Made by a program: the position numbers and the translations under genes. The notes under the pieces were generated by a model. The model saw only the letters and a list, made by a program, of their open reading frames with translations, did not search any database and was not told the DNA's origin. 64,000 nt of DNA from Eriocheir sinensis (lineage: Eukaryota > Arthropoda > Malacostraca > Decapoda > Varunidae). Within the stretch, counting starts at the first letter, position 1. Each line of letters begins with the position of its first letter. Below, in pieces: positions 22,312 through 33,799 of the stretch. The DNA lies in contig NC_066517.1 in assembly GCF_024679095.1 (NCBI RefSeq), positions 18,972,893 to 19,036,892 of the forward strand, in the 5' to 3' direction.

Positions 22312-22380
<69 letters not shown>
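22101..22380 (-). mobile_element. 5'-truncated 3' end of the same CR1 family between two (GA)n tracts
   Basis: 22133-22313 repeats 18935-19115 almost exactly (CAGACCACACAGACCCCATG; TCAGAAGACTCCAAAACG). It is flanked by (GA)n at 22101-22124 and 22314-22378. Confidence 0.88.
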
Positions 22381-22381
<1 letters not shown>

Positions 22382-23363
22382 TTCATATCTTAGTTTTCTT
22401 TTCATGAGATCGTCACAACCTACTTTCATCACTAACAAATAAACTGGTGCTGCGCGTTCTCACATATAAGATTTCTATATATAAGTACTATACTTCAAAT
22501 ACGTCGCCCTTATTACTAACCCCTTCTTCCATTCAAACACCTCCTTCAGCCCCCACTCCAGGTGAGACCAAGCCCAGTGTAAACTACAATGTAAAGGACA
22601 AGAATTAAAAAGCATTCGATCCCCTTCCCCTGCAAGTTATGAAAATGTTCACAATTGGAAAAAGAAAATAATCAGTCCCTTGAGATGATAAATAATTAAA
22701 GAAAAAACATAAACATTGCGAGATAAAATTGTGACGGCCACATCACTTTATCTCCATAGCTAAATCTTCTTATCTGAGCAGCAAATACTGTTATCGTTTT
22801 ATCATCTTCATAGTTAATGATAAATACGCACCCAGGGAAGCATATTTTACAACCCCTCCCTCCCACAGACAGACAGACAGACAGACAGACATATAGCTAG
22901 ACCACTTAGGACCACATATAGTTTCTGTGTGGTCGGAATATCTATGTAAATCTATGTAAATCCCCCTCTCCCCCGCACCGCAGTTAGTCTTCTCAAACAG
23001 TCTTTTTCATCTCGTTCATGACTGAAGGTGTGAAGGCTAAAAATTATCGTACAGTTTGTATTCCATGTATGCGAATCGGTACATTATCATTTCATGTCAG
23101 GCTATAAAAGAAGAAAGAAGTTTTGAATATGATTTGAAAGAAACGGATGTCAGATTACGATGGGTATGGTCGGACTGGGTGGAGGAGAGCTCTCAGAAAC
23201 ATCGACTCCACATAAAAGAAGAGGGAGAGGATGATCAGAGGGAAATATTTTAAACAGGGTAGTGTAGAGTAAAAACAGGAAGATCTATATAATTAGTGAG
23301 GGCAGAGAAGGCCATTAGGTAGACTTTGATGGGTGTGGCTATATACAAATTACCTAAAAGCAT
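22381..23363. other. intergenic, no gene seen
   Basis: AT-rich with no coding signal. A (CAGA)n run lies at 22866-22890. 22895-22965 is a plus-oriented 3' end fragment of the CR1 family above (TGTGTGGTCGGAATATC, then two TCTATGTAAA units). Confidence 0.5.

Positions 23364-23449
<86 letters not shown>
23364..23449. repeat. (GA)n microsatellite
   Basis: About 43 GA units; followed by an (ATC)n stretch at 23500-23530. Confidence 0.95.
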
Positions 23450-23450
<1 letters not shown>

Positions 23451-23789
23451 ACAACAACATCCTGTCTGTACTAATAAGGCAAGCCACATCATCACGCACT
23501 CACCATCATCATCATCATCATCATTATCATCAACAACATTGGTAACCTAGCTAATCTAATTAAAATTCCACCCAATACACAGGTACACATTCTTCAACCC
23601 ACGTAATAGAAACTAAGTCCAACTCAAGCTTCATGTGTAAAATTGAACTGTCTGGAGCCCTCGAAAACGTTAACAAACAGCGAAAGAATGAAGAGGGAAA
23701 AGTAGAAGAGGGAGAGGCAGGATGGAGCAGCTGGCTATCTGTGGAAGTGGGCGTGGCCGGCTTGGTCACAAACGTTTGGGATTTAACTT

Positions 23790-25320
23790 TATACTCTCGT
23801 TCTTTGCTTGTTATCCATCTGGTTCTTCTTCCTCCGCACTTCTGTTACACCACTCTGAAATTTGGAAGGGAAGTGGACCATCACGTACAAAGAGACAAAC
23901 AATTAATTAAAATGCTTGAAACGATGAAATTAGTCACGTCATCCGTTTATTTTCTCCTCTGACTCCTGCGTTTCTGCTTCCTATTAATCTTGTTCTTTTC
24001 TTTCGCAGGCATTATAGGAAGGAAAGTACACCATCAAATACACGAGATCAACAATTTAAAAAGGCTTGCAACATGACAAAAATTAGCCATCAGTATTTTT
24101 TTACTTCTTATTCTCCTGTTTCTGCCTCCCAATCGCCTTGTTACATCATTCTGGCATTACGAAGGGAAGCATATCATCAAAAACAAGAGATAAACAAAAA
24201 AAAAGGCTTGAAACACGGAAAAAATAGCCATATTAGTTTCTTTCCCTCTTTATTCTGGGTTTTCTGCTTCCTACTATTTCTTTTTTATAGTCTTGTTCTT
24301 CTTCCTTCGCGCTTAATTGCTACTTCATTCCACCATTAGGAAAAAAATACACCATGGAGTCATATCAGTTTATTCTTCCCCTCTTTATTCTCGGTTTTCT
24401 GCTTCCTACTAGTGTTTTATAGTCTTGTTCTTCTTCCTTCGCGCTTAATTGCTACTTCATTCTAGCATTAGGAAAAAAATACACCATGGATATCAGTTTA
24501 TTCTTTCCCTCTTTTATTCTCGGTTTTCTGCTTCCTACTAGTGTTTTATAGTCTTGTTCTTCTTCCTTCGCACTTGCTACTTCATTCTAGCATTAGGAGA
24601 AAAAAATACACCATGGAGTCATCAGTTTATTATTTCCCTCTTTATTCTCGGTTTTCTGCTTCCTACTATTTCTTTTTTAGTCTTGTTCTTCTTCCTTCGC
24701 GCTTAATTGCTACTTCATTCTAGCATTAGGAAAAAAAAAAACACCATGGAGTCATATTAGTTTATTCTTTCCCTCTTTATTCTGGGTTTTCTGCTTCCTA
24801 CTATTTCTTTTTTATAGTCTTGTTCTTCTTCCTTCGCACTTAATTGCTACTTCATTCTAGCATTAGGAAAAAAATACACCATGGATATCAGTTTATTCTT
24901 TCCCTCTTTATTCTGGGTTTTCTGCTTCCTACTAGTGTTTTATAGTCTTGTTCTTCTTCCTTCGCGCTTAATTGCTACTTCATTCTAGCATTAGGAGAAA
25001 AAATTACACCATGGAGTCATCAGTTTATTATTTCCCTCTTTATTCTCGGTTTTCTGCTTCCTACTAGTGTTTTATAGTCTTGTTCTTCTTCCTTCGCGCT
25101 TAATTGCTACTTCATTCTAGCATTAGGAGAAAAAATTACACCATGGAGTCATCAGTTTATTATTTCCCTCTATTCTTATTTTTCTGCCGCCTATATACTC
25201 GTCTCGTTCTTCTTCTCATGCACCTCTCTTACTTTATTATACATTACGAAGGGAAGTACACCATCAAATGCAAGAGATAAACAATGAACATACTTGAAAC
25301 ACAATAAAATTAGGTAGCTA
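23790..25320. repeat. satellite array with long outer and short inner units
   Basis: Repeats carry TTTTCTGCTTCCTACTA, TCTTGTTCTTCTTCCTTCGC, TTCATTCTAGCATTAGG and ACACCATGGA. The inner eight or so units (24240-25160) are about 110-125 bp. The outer units (23790-24240 and 25160-25320) are longer and hold an extra block ending in GAGATAAACAA..GCTTGAAACA. 23450-23790 is unremarkable. Confidence 0.85.
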
Positions 25321-25479
25321 TATATATATATATGTTTAGCTCTCGTTCTTATCTAGCATCGCAACTCCCTGACAATTCGCCCCGACTCACCGCAGATTAA
25401 TTCCTCACAAGAACTGGAGCAAATGATATTAAAAAAAACGCCAAGAAAACAACTAATTTAAACTGATGACCTTAATTGG

Positions 25480-25521
<42 letters not shown>

Positions 25522-26009
25522 CTACCCCCCCCCACCCCCCCACACACACACAGACCAGCTACTGTGCGTGGGTGCAGAAGACTCATAACATCGCAATATA
25601 GCCAATTTAAAAGATCCACTTCATAATAAACCTTCAAATTACAGAAATACAACTGTAGAGAAATTAGGTAATCCATTCAAACGGAGCCATCACAGCAATT
25701 TTCAAGAGTAATGGAAAGCTTTGAATACTGATAAATAGCCAAATATCAAGCTCCGCGCCATAATAAATCCTCAGAATGTTATAATAAAGGCCATATATAC
25801 TTAGCAAAGCCGTTTAATCCGTATGATACATGAGATATAGGAATATACTGGAGATATAACGAGAGGGAGAGAGGACAGCCCTTACCCACTGACTCACACC
25901 CATAACAACACTACCCAGCTTAACGAACCTCCAAAATCCAATAAAATCTCGATATACTACCAAACAAACCCACTTAAACACGTAATAGAAGCAAAATAAA
26001 GGATAGTTA
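25321..26009. other. intergenic, AT-rich
   Basis: No coding signal. A (CA)n tract with a C-run interruption lies at 25483-25552. Confidence 0.5.
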
Positions 26010-26084
26010 AGAATGCGCAGAGGCGAGAGTCATCTGTTCAGTGTTTACCGGAGAGGTGTGGTGAAGGGGGACGGACGCCAGATG
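26010..26084 (+). promoter_or_regulatory. candidate ILK promoter/untranslated first exon
   Basis: A GC-richer patch ends in CCAGATG followed by the donor-like GTGAGA. An acceptor (CTCCCAACAG) sits 9 bp before the ILK start codon at 27286, so ILK needs an upstream untranslated exon, and this is the best candidate. No TATA box is evident. Confidence 0.3.
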
Positions 26085-26339
26085 GTGAGAACTTGCTTTA
26101 TTTCACCTTTTTTCAGCCTCCAGGACCGCCGGGAGGAATGACAGGAGGATAGAAAGGGACTGAGAGGACTAGAGAAAGTAGGGACGTGCGGTGTGGCGTC
26201 TGCAAAAGGGAAATAGTCGCTGATCTAACTTTTACGTGGGTGGATGAGGGAAGGGTATTTTTAGGCCAGGGCGGGCTGCCAGACGCTTGTTTTTCTCGCT
26301 ACGGTGAAAATTTAGGCTCGGCGAGGTGGTGTGAGGTTA

Positions 26340-27120
26340 CTGAGGTGCGCCGCCAGGTGTGTGTAGGCCTATGACACCTGGTTACCTGTGTGTGTTGTTA
26401 ATTAGCCAGAGACATGTATTGGTCTACCTGCTTGCTTGCCTCTTCCTCCCTTACACCTGTTGGCATTAGTGGGGACAGGTGTGAAAGTAGCGGGTGTGTA
26501 GGTTTGTGTGGGCCTATGACACCTGGTTACCTGTGTGTGTGTGTTGTTAATTAGCCAGGAACATGTATTGGTCTACTTGCTTGCTTGCCTCTTCCTGCCT
26601 TACACCTGTTGGCATTAGTGGGGACAGGTGTGAAGGTAGCAGGTGTTCAGGGGAGACAGGTGTGAAGGTGTGTGTAGGCCTGTGACTCGTGCATAACCCT
26701 GAAATGCCAGACTTTTTCTCTTTTACTATACTCCCATACGGCCACCACGCCGGGGATCGAACCCGCGACCAGCGTAACGGGAGAGCCACTCCTTTACCAG
26801 TCAGCCAAACAGGTACCCCCCTGGCAGAGGGAGTTATGGGAGGCTAGCCCATTAGGCTTAGTCGCCGTGGCACTACAACCCCATGTGTCTAGTTAATTAG
26901 TCAGTCTCACCTGCTGGCCTACCTGCTTGCCTGTCTCCCGCTACCATACACCTGATAGTATTAGTGGTGACAGGTGTGAAAGTATTAGGTTTTCAGGTGT
27001 GTGCAGTGCTGTGATACCTGGATAACCCATTTGTATCTAGTTAATTAGCCAGAGACATCTATTGGTCTACCTATTGGCCTATTTTTCCCCATACACCTGT
27101 TGTCATAAGTATCATAAGGT
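26340..27120. repeat. about 150-bp tandem repeat rich in CACCTG/CAGGTG words
   Basis: About four units, one interrupted by a SINE, with ACACCTGGTTACCTGTGTGT, GTTAATTAGCCAGAGACAT, TTGGTCTACCTGCTTGC and TACACCTGTTGGCATTAGTG. Each unit has several CAGGTG/CACCTG E-boxes. It lies in the 5' region of ILK. Confidence 0.85.
26690..26885 (-). mobile_element. tRNA-like SINE (family C)
   Basis: On the minus strand: TTGGCTGACTGGTAAAGGAG (A box), then GGTCGCGGGTTCGATCCCC (B box), with tRNA spacing. The acceptor arm does not close, so this is not a functional tRNA. It interrupts the tandem repeat at 26340-27120. Confidence 0.65.
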
Positions 27121-27285
27121 GTACAAAATAATGTCCATCTATTAGCATTATTCCGGAAGTCCGCCTGTTTCACTGCGAAGGCCACCATTGTGCTGTATGA
27201 CATACTTTTTGCACATAAAACTCACTGCCATATTCCTTTGCCTGTCTTCATGTAACCTCTTGTGACCTCCCAACAGCTGTGAGCC

Positions 27286-30200
27286 ATGGAGGACATCTTC
27301 CACTGGTGTCGTGAGGGCAACACGGTGCAGGTGCGGCTGTGGCTGGATGACACCGAACACGACCTCAACCAGGGGTGAGGACAAGGGGGATGTGCTGTGG
27401 CAGATCCCGATAATAGAACAAATACCGACTTGTCGCTATCTTGCTTGTATCTTAAACCCTTGGTCACAGTAGCTTCTCTCACACCAGCAGACCCAGCACC
27501 CCAATCTCTATCCTACTCAAATCTTAAATTATGTTCTTTTCTCTGTCTAATTCATATCTAAAATCATGCATTTTGACCTAGTAGCTTTTCACAGCAATAG
27601 ACCAAGCACCCAAACCTATATCATACTAATTATTTTAATTTAAACCCTTTGACCCATTAGTTTCTCTCACATCAGCAGTCCCAGCACCCCAGTATCCCCC
27701 CTCACACCCAGCACCCTAACCTCTCCCCTCCACTCACAGGGACGACCATGGGTTCTCGCTGCTGCACTGGGCAGCCAAGGAGGGCCACCTTTCCATTGTT
27801 GACATGCTGGTGAGCCGCGGCGCGCGCATCAACCCAACCAACCTTGGGGACGACATACCCCTTCACCTGGCTGTGGCCCACGGACACAGGGATGTTGTCA
27901 CTATTGTGAGTGGCACTCTTTAACATACAGTTTACTTCAGTGCTTGTTAATCCATAAGCTGCTACACCCCCACTTTAGACCATATTCTTTTCCTTATCCT
28001 AGCTATTATCTCCTAATTTTCCTTCTCATCTACTTTCTCCTGGTTGCTGTCTCCTTTTTCCCCTTCCTTCTCCTCCTCCTCATTCATAATCTCTTCCTCC
28101 CAGTTGTTGCAAACCAGTTTAATCAGTCAGGCATACAAGAATATGATTTATTACTTGCACAGTAACACTCATCTGTGTCTTTTTTATTCCAGCTGCTGCG
28201 ACACAAAGCAGATGTGAACTTCATTAATGAGCACGGCAACACGCCCTTGCACTATGCCTGTTTCTGGGGCTACGCACAGATCGCCGAGGACTTGGTGCAT
28301 TACGGGGCCTCCGTCTCTATCGCCAACAAGTATGGGGACGTCCCCCTCGACAAGTGCCGGGGTGCCATGGCCAAGAAGCTCCACAGTAAGCTGGAATATC
28401 CCTTTTTACCCATTTTAAAATCATGATGAGATCTCATTGAATTCAGAAGATTGGTGCTTTGGAAAGACAAGCTATGTGATTATTCTTATTCATATTCTTC
28501 TTAATATTACTATGATGATGCCACGCTGATCTGTGACACCTCCTCTGACAGATATGGCTGTGGACAGTGGACAGAACCTCGAGAAAGTCGCTTTCAAGGA
28601 CCAGAGTTGGCTGGGCCTCAAGACCCGAAGCCGTAAGTGTGGCTTTCTCTTATGTTAAATGAATGTCATAATTATAAATAAATCATCCAGTTGTGGTAAC
28701 TGCATCATTGTACCTTTAGGAGATGCCACGCTGTCTCGCCACAAGGGCATCAACATCAATGAGCTGGCCCTGCACACCAAGATGGCCGTAAGTCCCTCTG
28801 GGGAGCTGTGGCGTGGCAAGTGGCAGGGCAATGAGATCGTGGCCAAGATCCTTGCCCTCAGGGAGTGCTCCAGCCGCATCTGTCGCGACTTCAATGAGGA
28901 GTTCCCAAGACTAAGGTAGATAGAGATAAGCTGGAAAGTGGTGATGCCAAGCCAATGTTTACTCCTTAATCTTCTTTCTCTTCACCAGGATATTCTCTAA
29001 CCCTAACCCAAATTTATTAAGTCATGATTACTGTTAAATCTTCTTTCTCCCATCCCAGGATATTTTTTAACTAATTCAGTGTTTAATCTCTTTTTTTTTT
29101 TCCCCTCTTCTTCCCAGTGTTTATTTATCCCTCTCTTTCTCTAACTCCAATTGTTTAATCTTCTCTCTTTCCCCCTCTTCACCCTTGTCAGTGTTTAATC
29201 ATTCCTTTCTTCCTCCAGGATATTCTCCCACCCTAACGTGCTGCCGGTGGTGGGGTGCTGCAACAGCCCCCCGAACCTGGTGGTAATCACACAGTACCTC
29301 CCACACGGCTCCCTCTTCAACATGCTGCACCAGGAGAGCAACATTGTCGTTGAAACTGCCCAGGTGCTCAAGTTTGCCCTGGACATTGCCAAGGGAATGG
29401 CCTTCATCCATTCCCTTGAGAGGCTAGTGCCCAACTTGTACCTCTCTTCCAAGCATGTCATGGTAAGCTGGGTGTGTGATGGTGATGGTTGTGGGTGTGA
29501 AATGGCTTTTAGATTCTGGTTACTATAGTCATCATACACCAAGCTGACCCAGAAGCCCCACCCCCTCTTCTATAGCTAAGGGAGCTGATCGGTTGGTTGA
29601 AAGGACTCTGGAATTAGGAGTTAATTTTACCATGGAGATAGGTGAGGGAGGGGAGCGAATGCTGACTATAGTTTACTCAGTTGCAAGCAAAAATGTCAGT
29701 CATTTTAAACTGAAGTGACTCGTTAGCCTTTATGTCATCTTTTAACATTCACAAAACTACCAATTCCTAACATTGCTTTTCCTCCCCCACAGATTGATGA
29801 TGACCTCACGGCCCGTGTCAGCATGGCAGACGCTAAGTTCTCATTCCAGGAGAGAGGGAAGATATATTCACCCCAGTGGTTCTCACCTGAAGGTAATGGT
29901 AGAGGGGAAGAAAGAGGGAAGAGTAGTGGTGGGTGCACTGAGTGGTGACTGCCTCCTCTGATGTACGTAATATGAAAGCCTCGATTCCTACAGGCTTGTA
30001 TCCCCCCTACCCTTTTCTTACCGTCCTTTCCTCCTTCCCTTCCCTTGACAGCCCTCCAGAAGAAACCCAAGGACCTGAATGTCAAGGCATCAGACATGTG
30101 GAGTTTTGCAGTGACCCTGTGGGAGATGGCGACGAGGGAGGTGCCATTTGCTGACCTCCCCCCCATGGAGGCCGGCCTGAAGGTAGGTGACACAGGGGGA

Positions 30201-30492
30201 AGGGGGAAAGGAATGAATGTTGATGCTAAGTTCTCTCTCTCTGATTATGCATCATTATTCTCTTAAGTTTCATGATTATAGTACAAACTTTTATTTCTTA
30301 TTATACATTCTCATCTGCACTTTTGTAAATGTACTGCTCTTTGTTATTGTTTTTTCTTATTACACAAAAAAATCTTACCTCATCCTTATTCACCCATCAC
30401 AATTCAATCCTTCCCTCTATACACAAATACACAATCCCTCTCACTATCTTCACCAATCTCATATATATAGCATCATTTCATCCCTTCTTTGC

Positions 30493-30527
<35 letters not shown>

Positions 30528-30805
30528 GACAAATACAGATATGGAGACGGGACCACGCAAGCGTAAGCCCAGGCCCTGTAAAACTACAACTAGGTAAATA
30601 CACACACACACACACACAAATCCCTCTTATTAATCTTTTCCTTCCTCACCCACAGATAGCATTAGAGAGCCTGAGGGTGAATGTGCCACCTGGTCTCTCG
30701 CCCCACATCTCCAAGCTCATCAAGATCTGCATGAACGAGGACCCAGGGAAGCGGCCGTCCTTTGATATGATCATCCCCATCCTAGAGAAGATGTGCTCCC
30801 AGTAG
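27286..30805 (+). CDS. ILK: integrin-linked kinase (pseudokinase adaptor)
   Basis: Nine coding exons: 27286-27374, 27740-27905, 28193-28385, 28552-28632, 28720-28915, 29219-29462, 29793-29892, 30052-30182 and 30656-30805. All are GT-AG with compatible phases, giving 449 aa against 452 in human. Residues 1-160 hold the ankyrin repeats that bind PINCH (e.g. [20 protein letters not shown] and [14 protein letters not shown]). Then come the linker [20 protein letters not shown] and the kinase-like domain that binds parvin. Known pseudokinase hallmarks are visible: no HRD motif ([12 protein letters not shown] instead) and DAK in place of DFG ([11 protein letters not shown]). The APE-like [22 protein letters not shown] and [17 protein letters not shown] are typical. 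ILK links integrin tails to actin at adhesions. The acceptor just before the ATG implies an untranslated upstream exon. Confidence 0.98.
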
Positions 30806-30961
30806 TGACCTCCTGCTCCGCGTCCTTCCATCGTAAGACTGTGGGGATCCTCTACATGTAATCTTGTCCTTATTGCCCATACATGTGAAGGACTTTGTGT
30901 ACATTCAGTTTTATATGCTTTTACGAAGGCCCTGAGTACACACATATCTAAAACGGTGTGT

Positions 30962-30967
30962 AATAAA
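30962..30967 (+). promoter_or_regulatory. AATAAA poly(A) signal of ILK
   Basis: Canonical hexamer 157 bp after the TAG stop. Further A-rich sites occur downstream, so longer 3' UTRs are possible. Confidence 0.5.
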
Positions 30968-33732
30968 TAGGTTCATGTAATAATGATAATAACAACCACA
31001 TTACTTGTTCACCAAATCAAGGCTTATCCTGTACTCATAAAGAAAGGTTCATTCAATACACCTTTATTATGTACACATACAGTATCTATAATCCACTGAG
31101 TATATTAAATAGAGGGTCCATGAATATAATCAAGGTTCATATTAACATCACCTCCCATACGTATAAAGAAATGATAGGCAGATCTATAACTACGAATGAT
31201 TAGAATTGAGAGCTTCTGTCTGCTAAAGAGAGCTTTGGATACATAGCATTTTATACATGAAAAGCTGTTTACCTTCCCTCACTGTGTATAAAACTACAAA
31301 TGAATGAGTGGACTTGCTGAATTCAATGTGAACCTTTACCTAAGTACTGCATAATGATCCTCACTCTGGTTCCCACGGTAGATGAATCTGATAGATACAA
31401 ATATGACAGAAATAAACAAAATAAAGAAAAAAGAAATATAACATAAATAAACAAATGAATATATACAACAGAATAAATGGATGAACAAAAATAGAAATTC
31501 AAAGGAAAAAAGTAAATACAGCAGCACACTTGGATTATGATACTGCCCGAGAATATTCTTGATACTTGAAGAAGGAAGAAAAATACAAAAAAAATAATAA
31601 TAATAAAAACATGAAGACTCTTAGATATTGAAAGAAAATATCATTGAATCCCTGAGACATGTTTCTTGCCAAGTCCACCTCTAAAGACAAGAATATTTTT
31701 AGTTAGGCTTTATGTAGAAGGAAGGTTATGTCCACCTCTCATTCAGCGGAGACGAATCCCACTCACCAGTCAAGGCAATAGAAACCCTTGCCACTGTATC
31801 TCCCGGACATTTATCAGCATGTTCAGGAGTGAGGAAGGGAGCGTATGCGTGTGTGGGCTCATGCATACGCCTCTCTTTATAATTGTTGAATCTATGACCC
31901 ACATTAATGCACACTCCTAACCAGTAACTTGTCCATATTTATGTTTATATATCTCTCCCACCCATTAATTATTCACCATTTGTGTTTCCATGTTTTTTAA
32001 CCAGTAATTTATCCACCTCTGTGTATGTATCTGTTTCATGTAATAATTTGTTTGTTGTCTTGTTTTTGTGAAATTGTAGACTGACAACATTTTTTTCCTC
32101 CGTTTCATGATTTAAGGTTCAGATCCTACCTCATGTATTCAATTCCATTATTTTTGTGTCAAATTTTTATTGTTCACTTCGACTTTTTTCCCAATTTATA
32201 ATTTTTATAAATTATCTTTTATTTATATTTCTCAGCATTCATTTTCAGTGCAATCAATTTTTGGTGGCACAGTGTGATTGTTGGCATGAGAAATTTTACC
32301 ATGAGCAGGAAAACTTATGGAGGAAACAAATGTACACTATATAACATGGTAATGCGAGATTGCAAAACCTCTTGACAGCAATACATTTCCTCTGTTAATA
32401 TAGTAAGGCTTTTGCAAACATTTCCTAATTCTATGTTCTTCAAAGTGCATTATTGTACAAGTCAATGTATAGGTAATGTAGCTAGTTCAAGGAAGAGAAA
32501 TTTACATATAGCATATATATATTTTCTTGTCACTATAATTTAATATCAGTAATAAGGTATTTCCATGATTTTGGTAGAAAGAAGAAATATGTAATTTTCA
32601 TATTATGAATTATGGTAAACACATATATATTTTCTTCTATTTTTAAGTCTAATCATGTTTTTATAGATGAATGAACAGTATCCTAGGCAGTAGTACATAT
32701 GATCACTTTAATAATAACATGCTCTCTCCAGTTAAGTAGTGTTAGCCATCCATCTTGGATTTGTGTTTACAAAACACACACACAGGACTAACAGATAGGT
32801 TCTCCACTATGAGATAAGAGTAATGTCCTTGTTTTGAGCCAGTTGCCCTACTCGTGCTGTTGTATTGTGGACCCACGTTGTCGTAGTGGTGCAGTGTCTA
32901 GCAGTCCAGTGAGGCCTTGCTCTTCTCTCTTAGGTGCATTTTAAGACTAAAAACACTTCTGTACTCGACTCCATTACTGCAGTATCCCACCCACTACCAG
33001 TAAGATATGAAGGATGGCAAGCCACTCAGGAGTTCTTGAAGCACTGTGGGACTCAATGACATAGAGTTGTATAAAGTATGGACTCCTCTACTAACACCAA
33101 CCTGTGTTGGAGGTGACTAACCATTCAGAAGTTCTTTAAACACCAAATAACTCTTTGGCAAGTGGAGTTGTGCATTGTTTATGAATTCATAAACAATCCT
33201 CAGACCTCTTCTGCCAACAAGATTTATAGATGACTAATTGTACAGAAGTTCTTTCAGCACTGAATAATGCTGCAGCAAATGGAGTTGTTGTGTAATGTTT
33301 GTGATCTTCACTGCATACACTTCCTTGTCACATTTTCAGTGTCCCTTTGTATAGCATGATCTCGCTGTCAAGTGCAGTCCTTATACATACAGCCATCAGC
33401 CAGACCCAGTAGTGTTAAGACTCTGCTTCCATATGTCTGCTGAATAGTTGCCAAAGTCTATCTGGTATAATCTCATTCTAATGGATCTCAGTATGCAGAA
33501 GCTTGACTTAGAATCAGTGATAACTAACGCTGATTTTTATTAATTAAGCTGAAGTATTGGAATATACCTCGCCCTGCCTGGTGTTAGAAGCAGGGTAGTG
33601 GTCATAATGAGAAAAAAAATATTATTGATAAGAAGTTTTAATGTTGGCCTTCTGCCTAACTTGGCCCACTAGAATGAGTTTTATTCTAATATTTCAATCC
33701 AGTTCTTTGCTGCTCTGTGTATAATGTGTGTA

Positions 33733-33799
<67 letters not shown>

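Noticed and set aside
26740..26825. Possible tRNA gene on the minus strand
   Set aside because: A and B boxes are good, but the acceptor stem does not close and the sequence continues as a SINE body.
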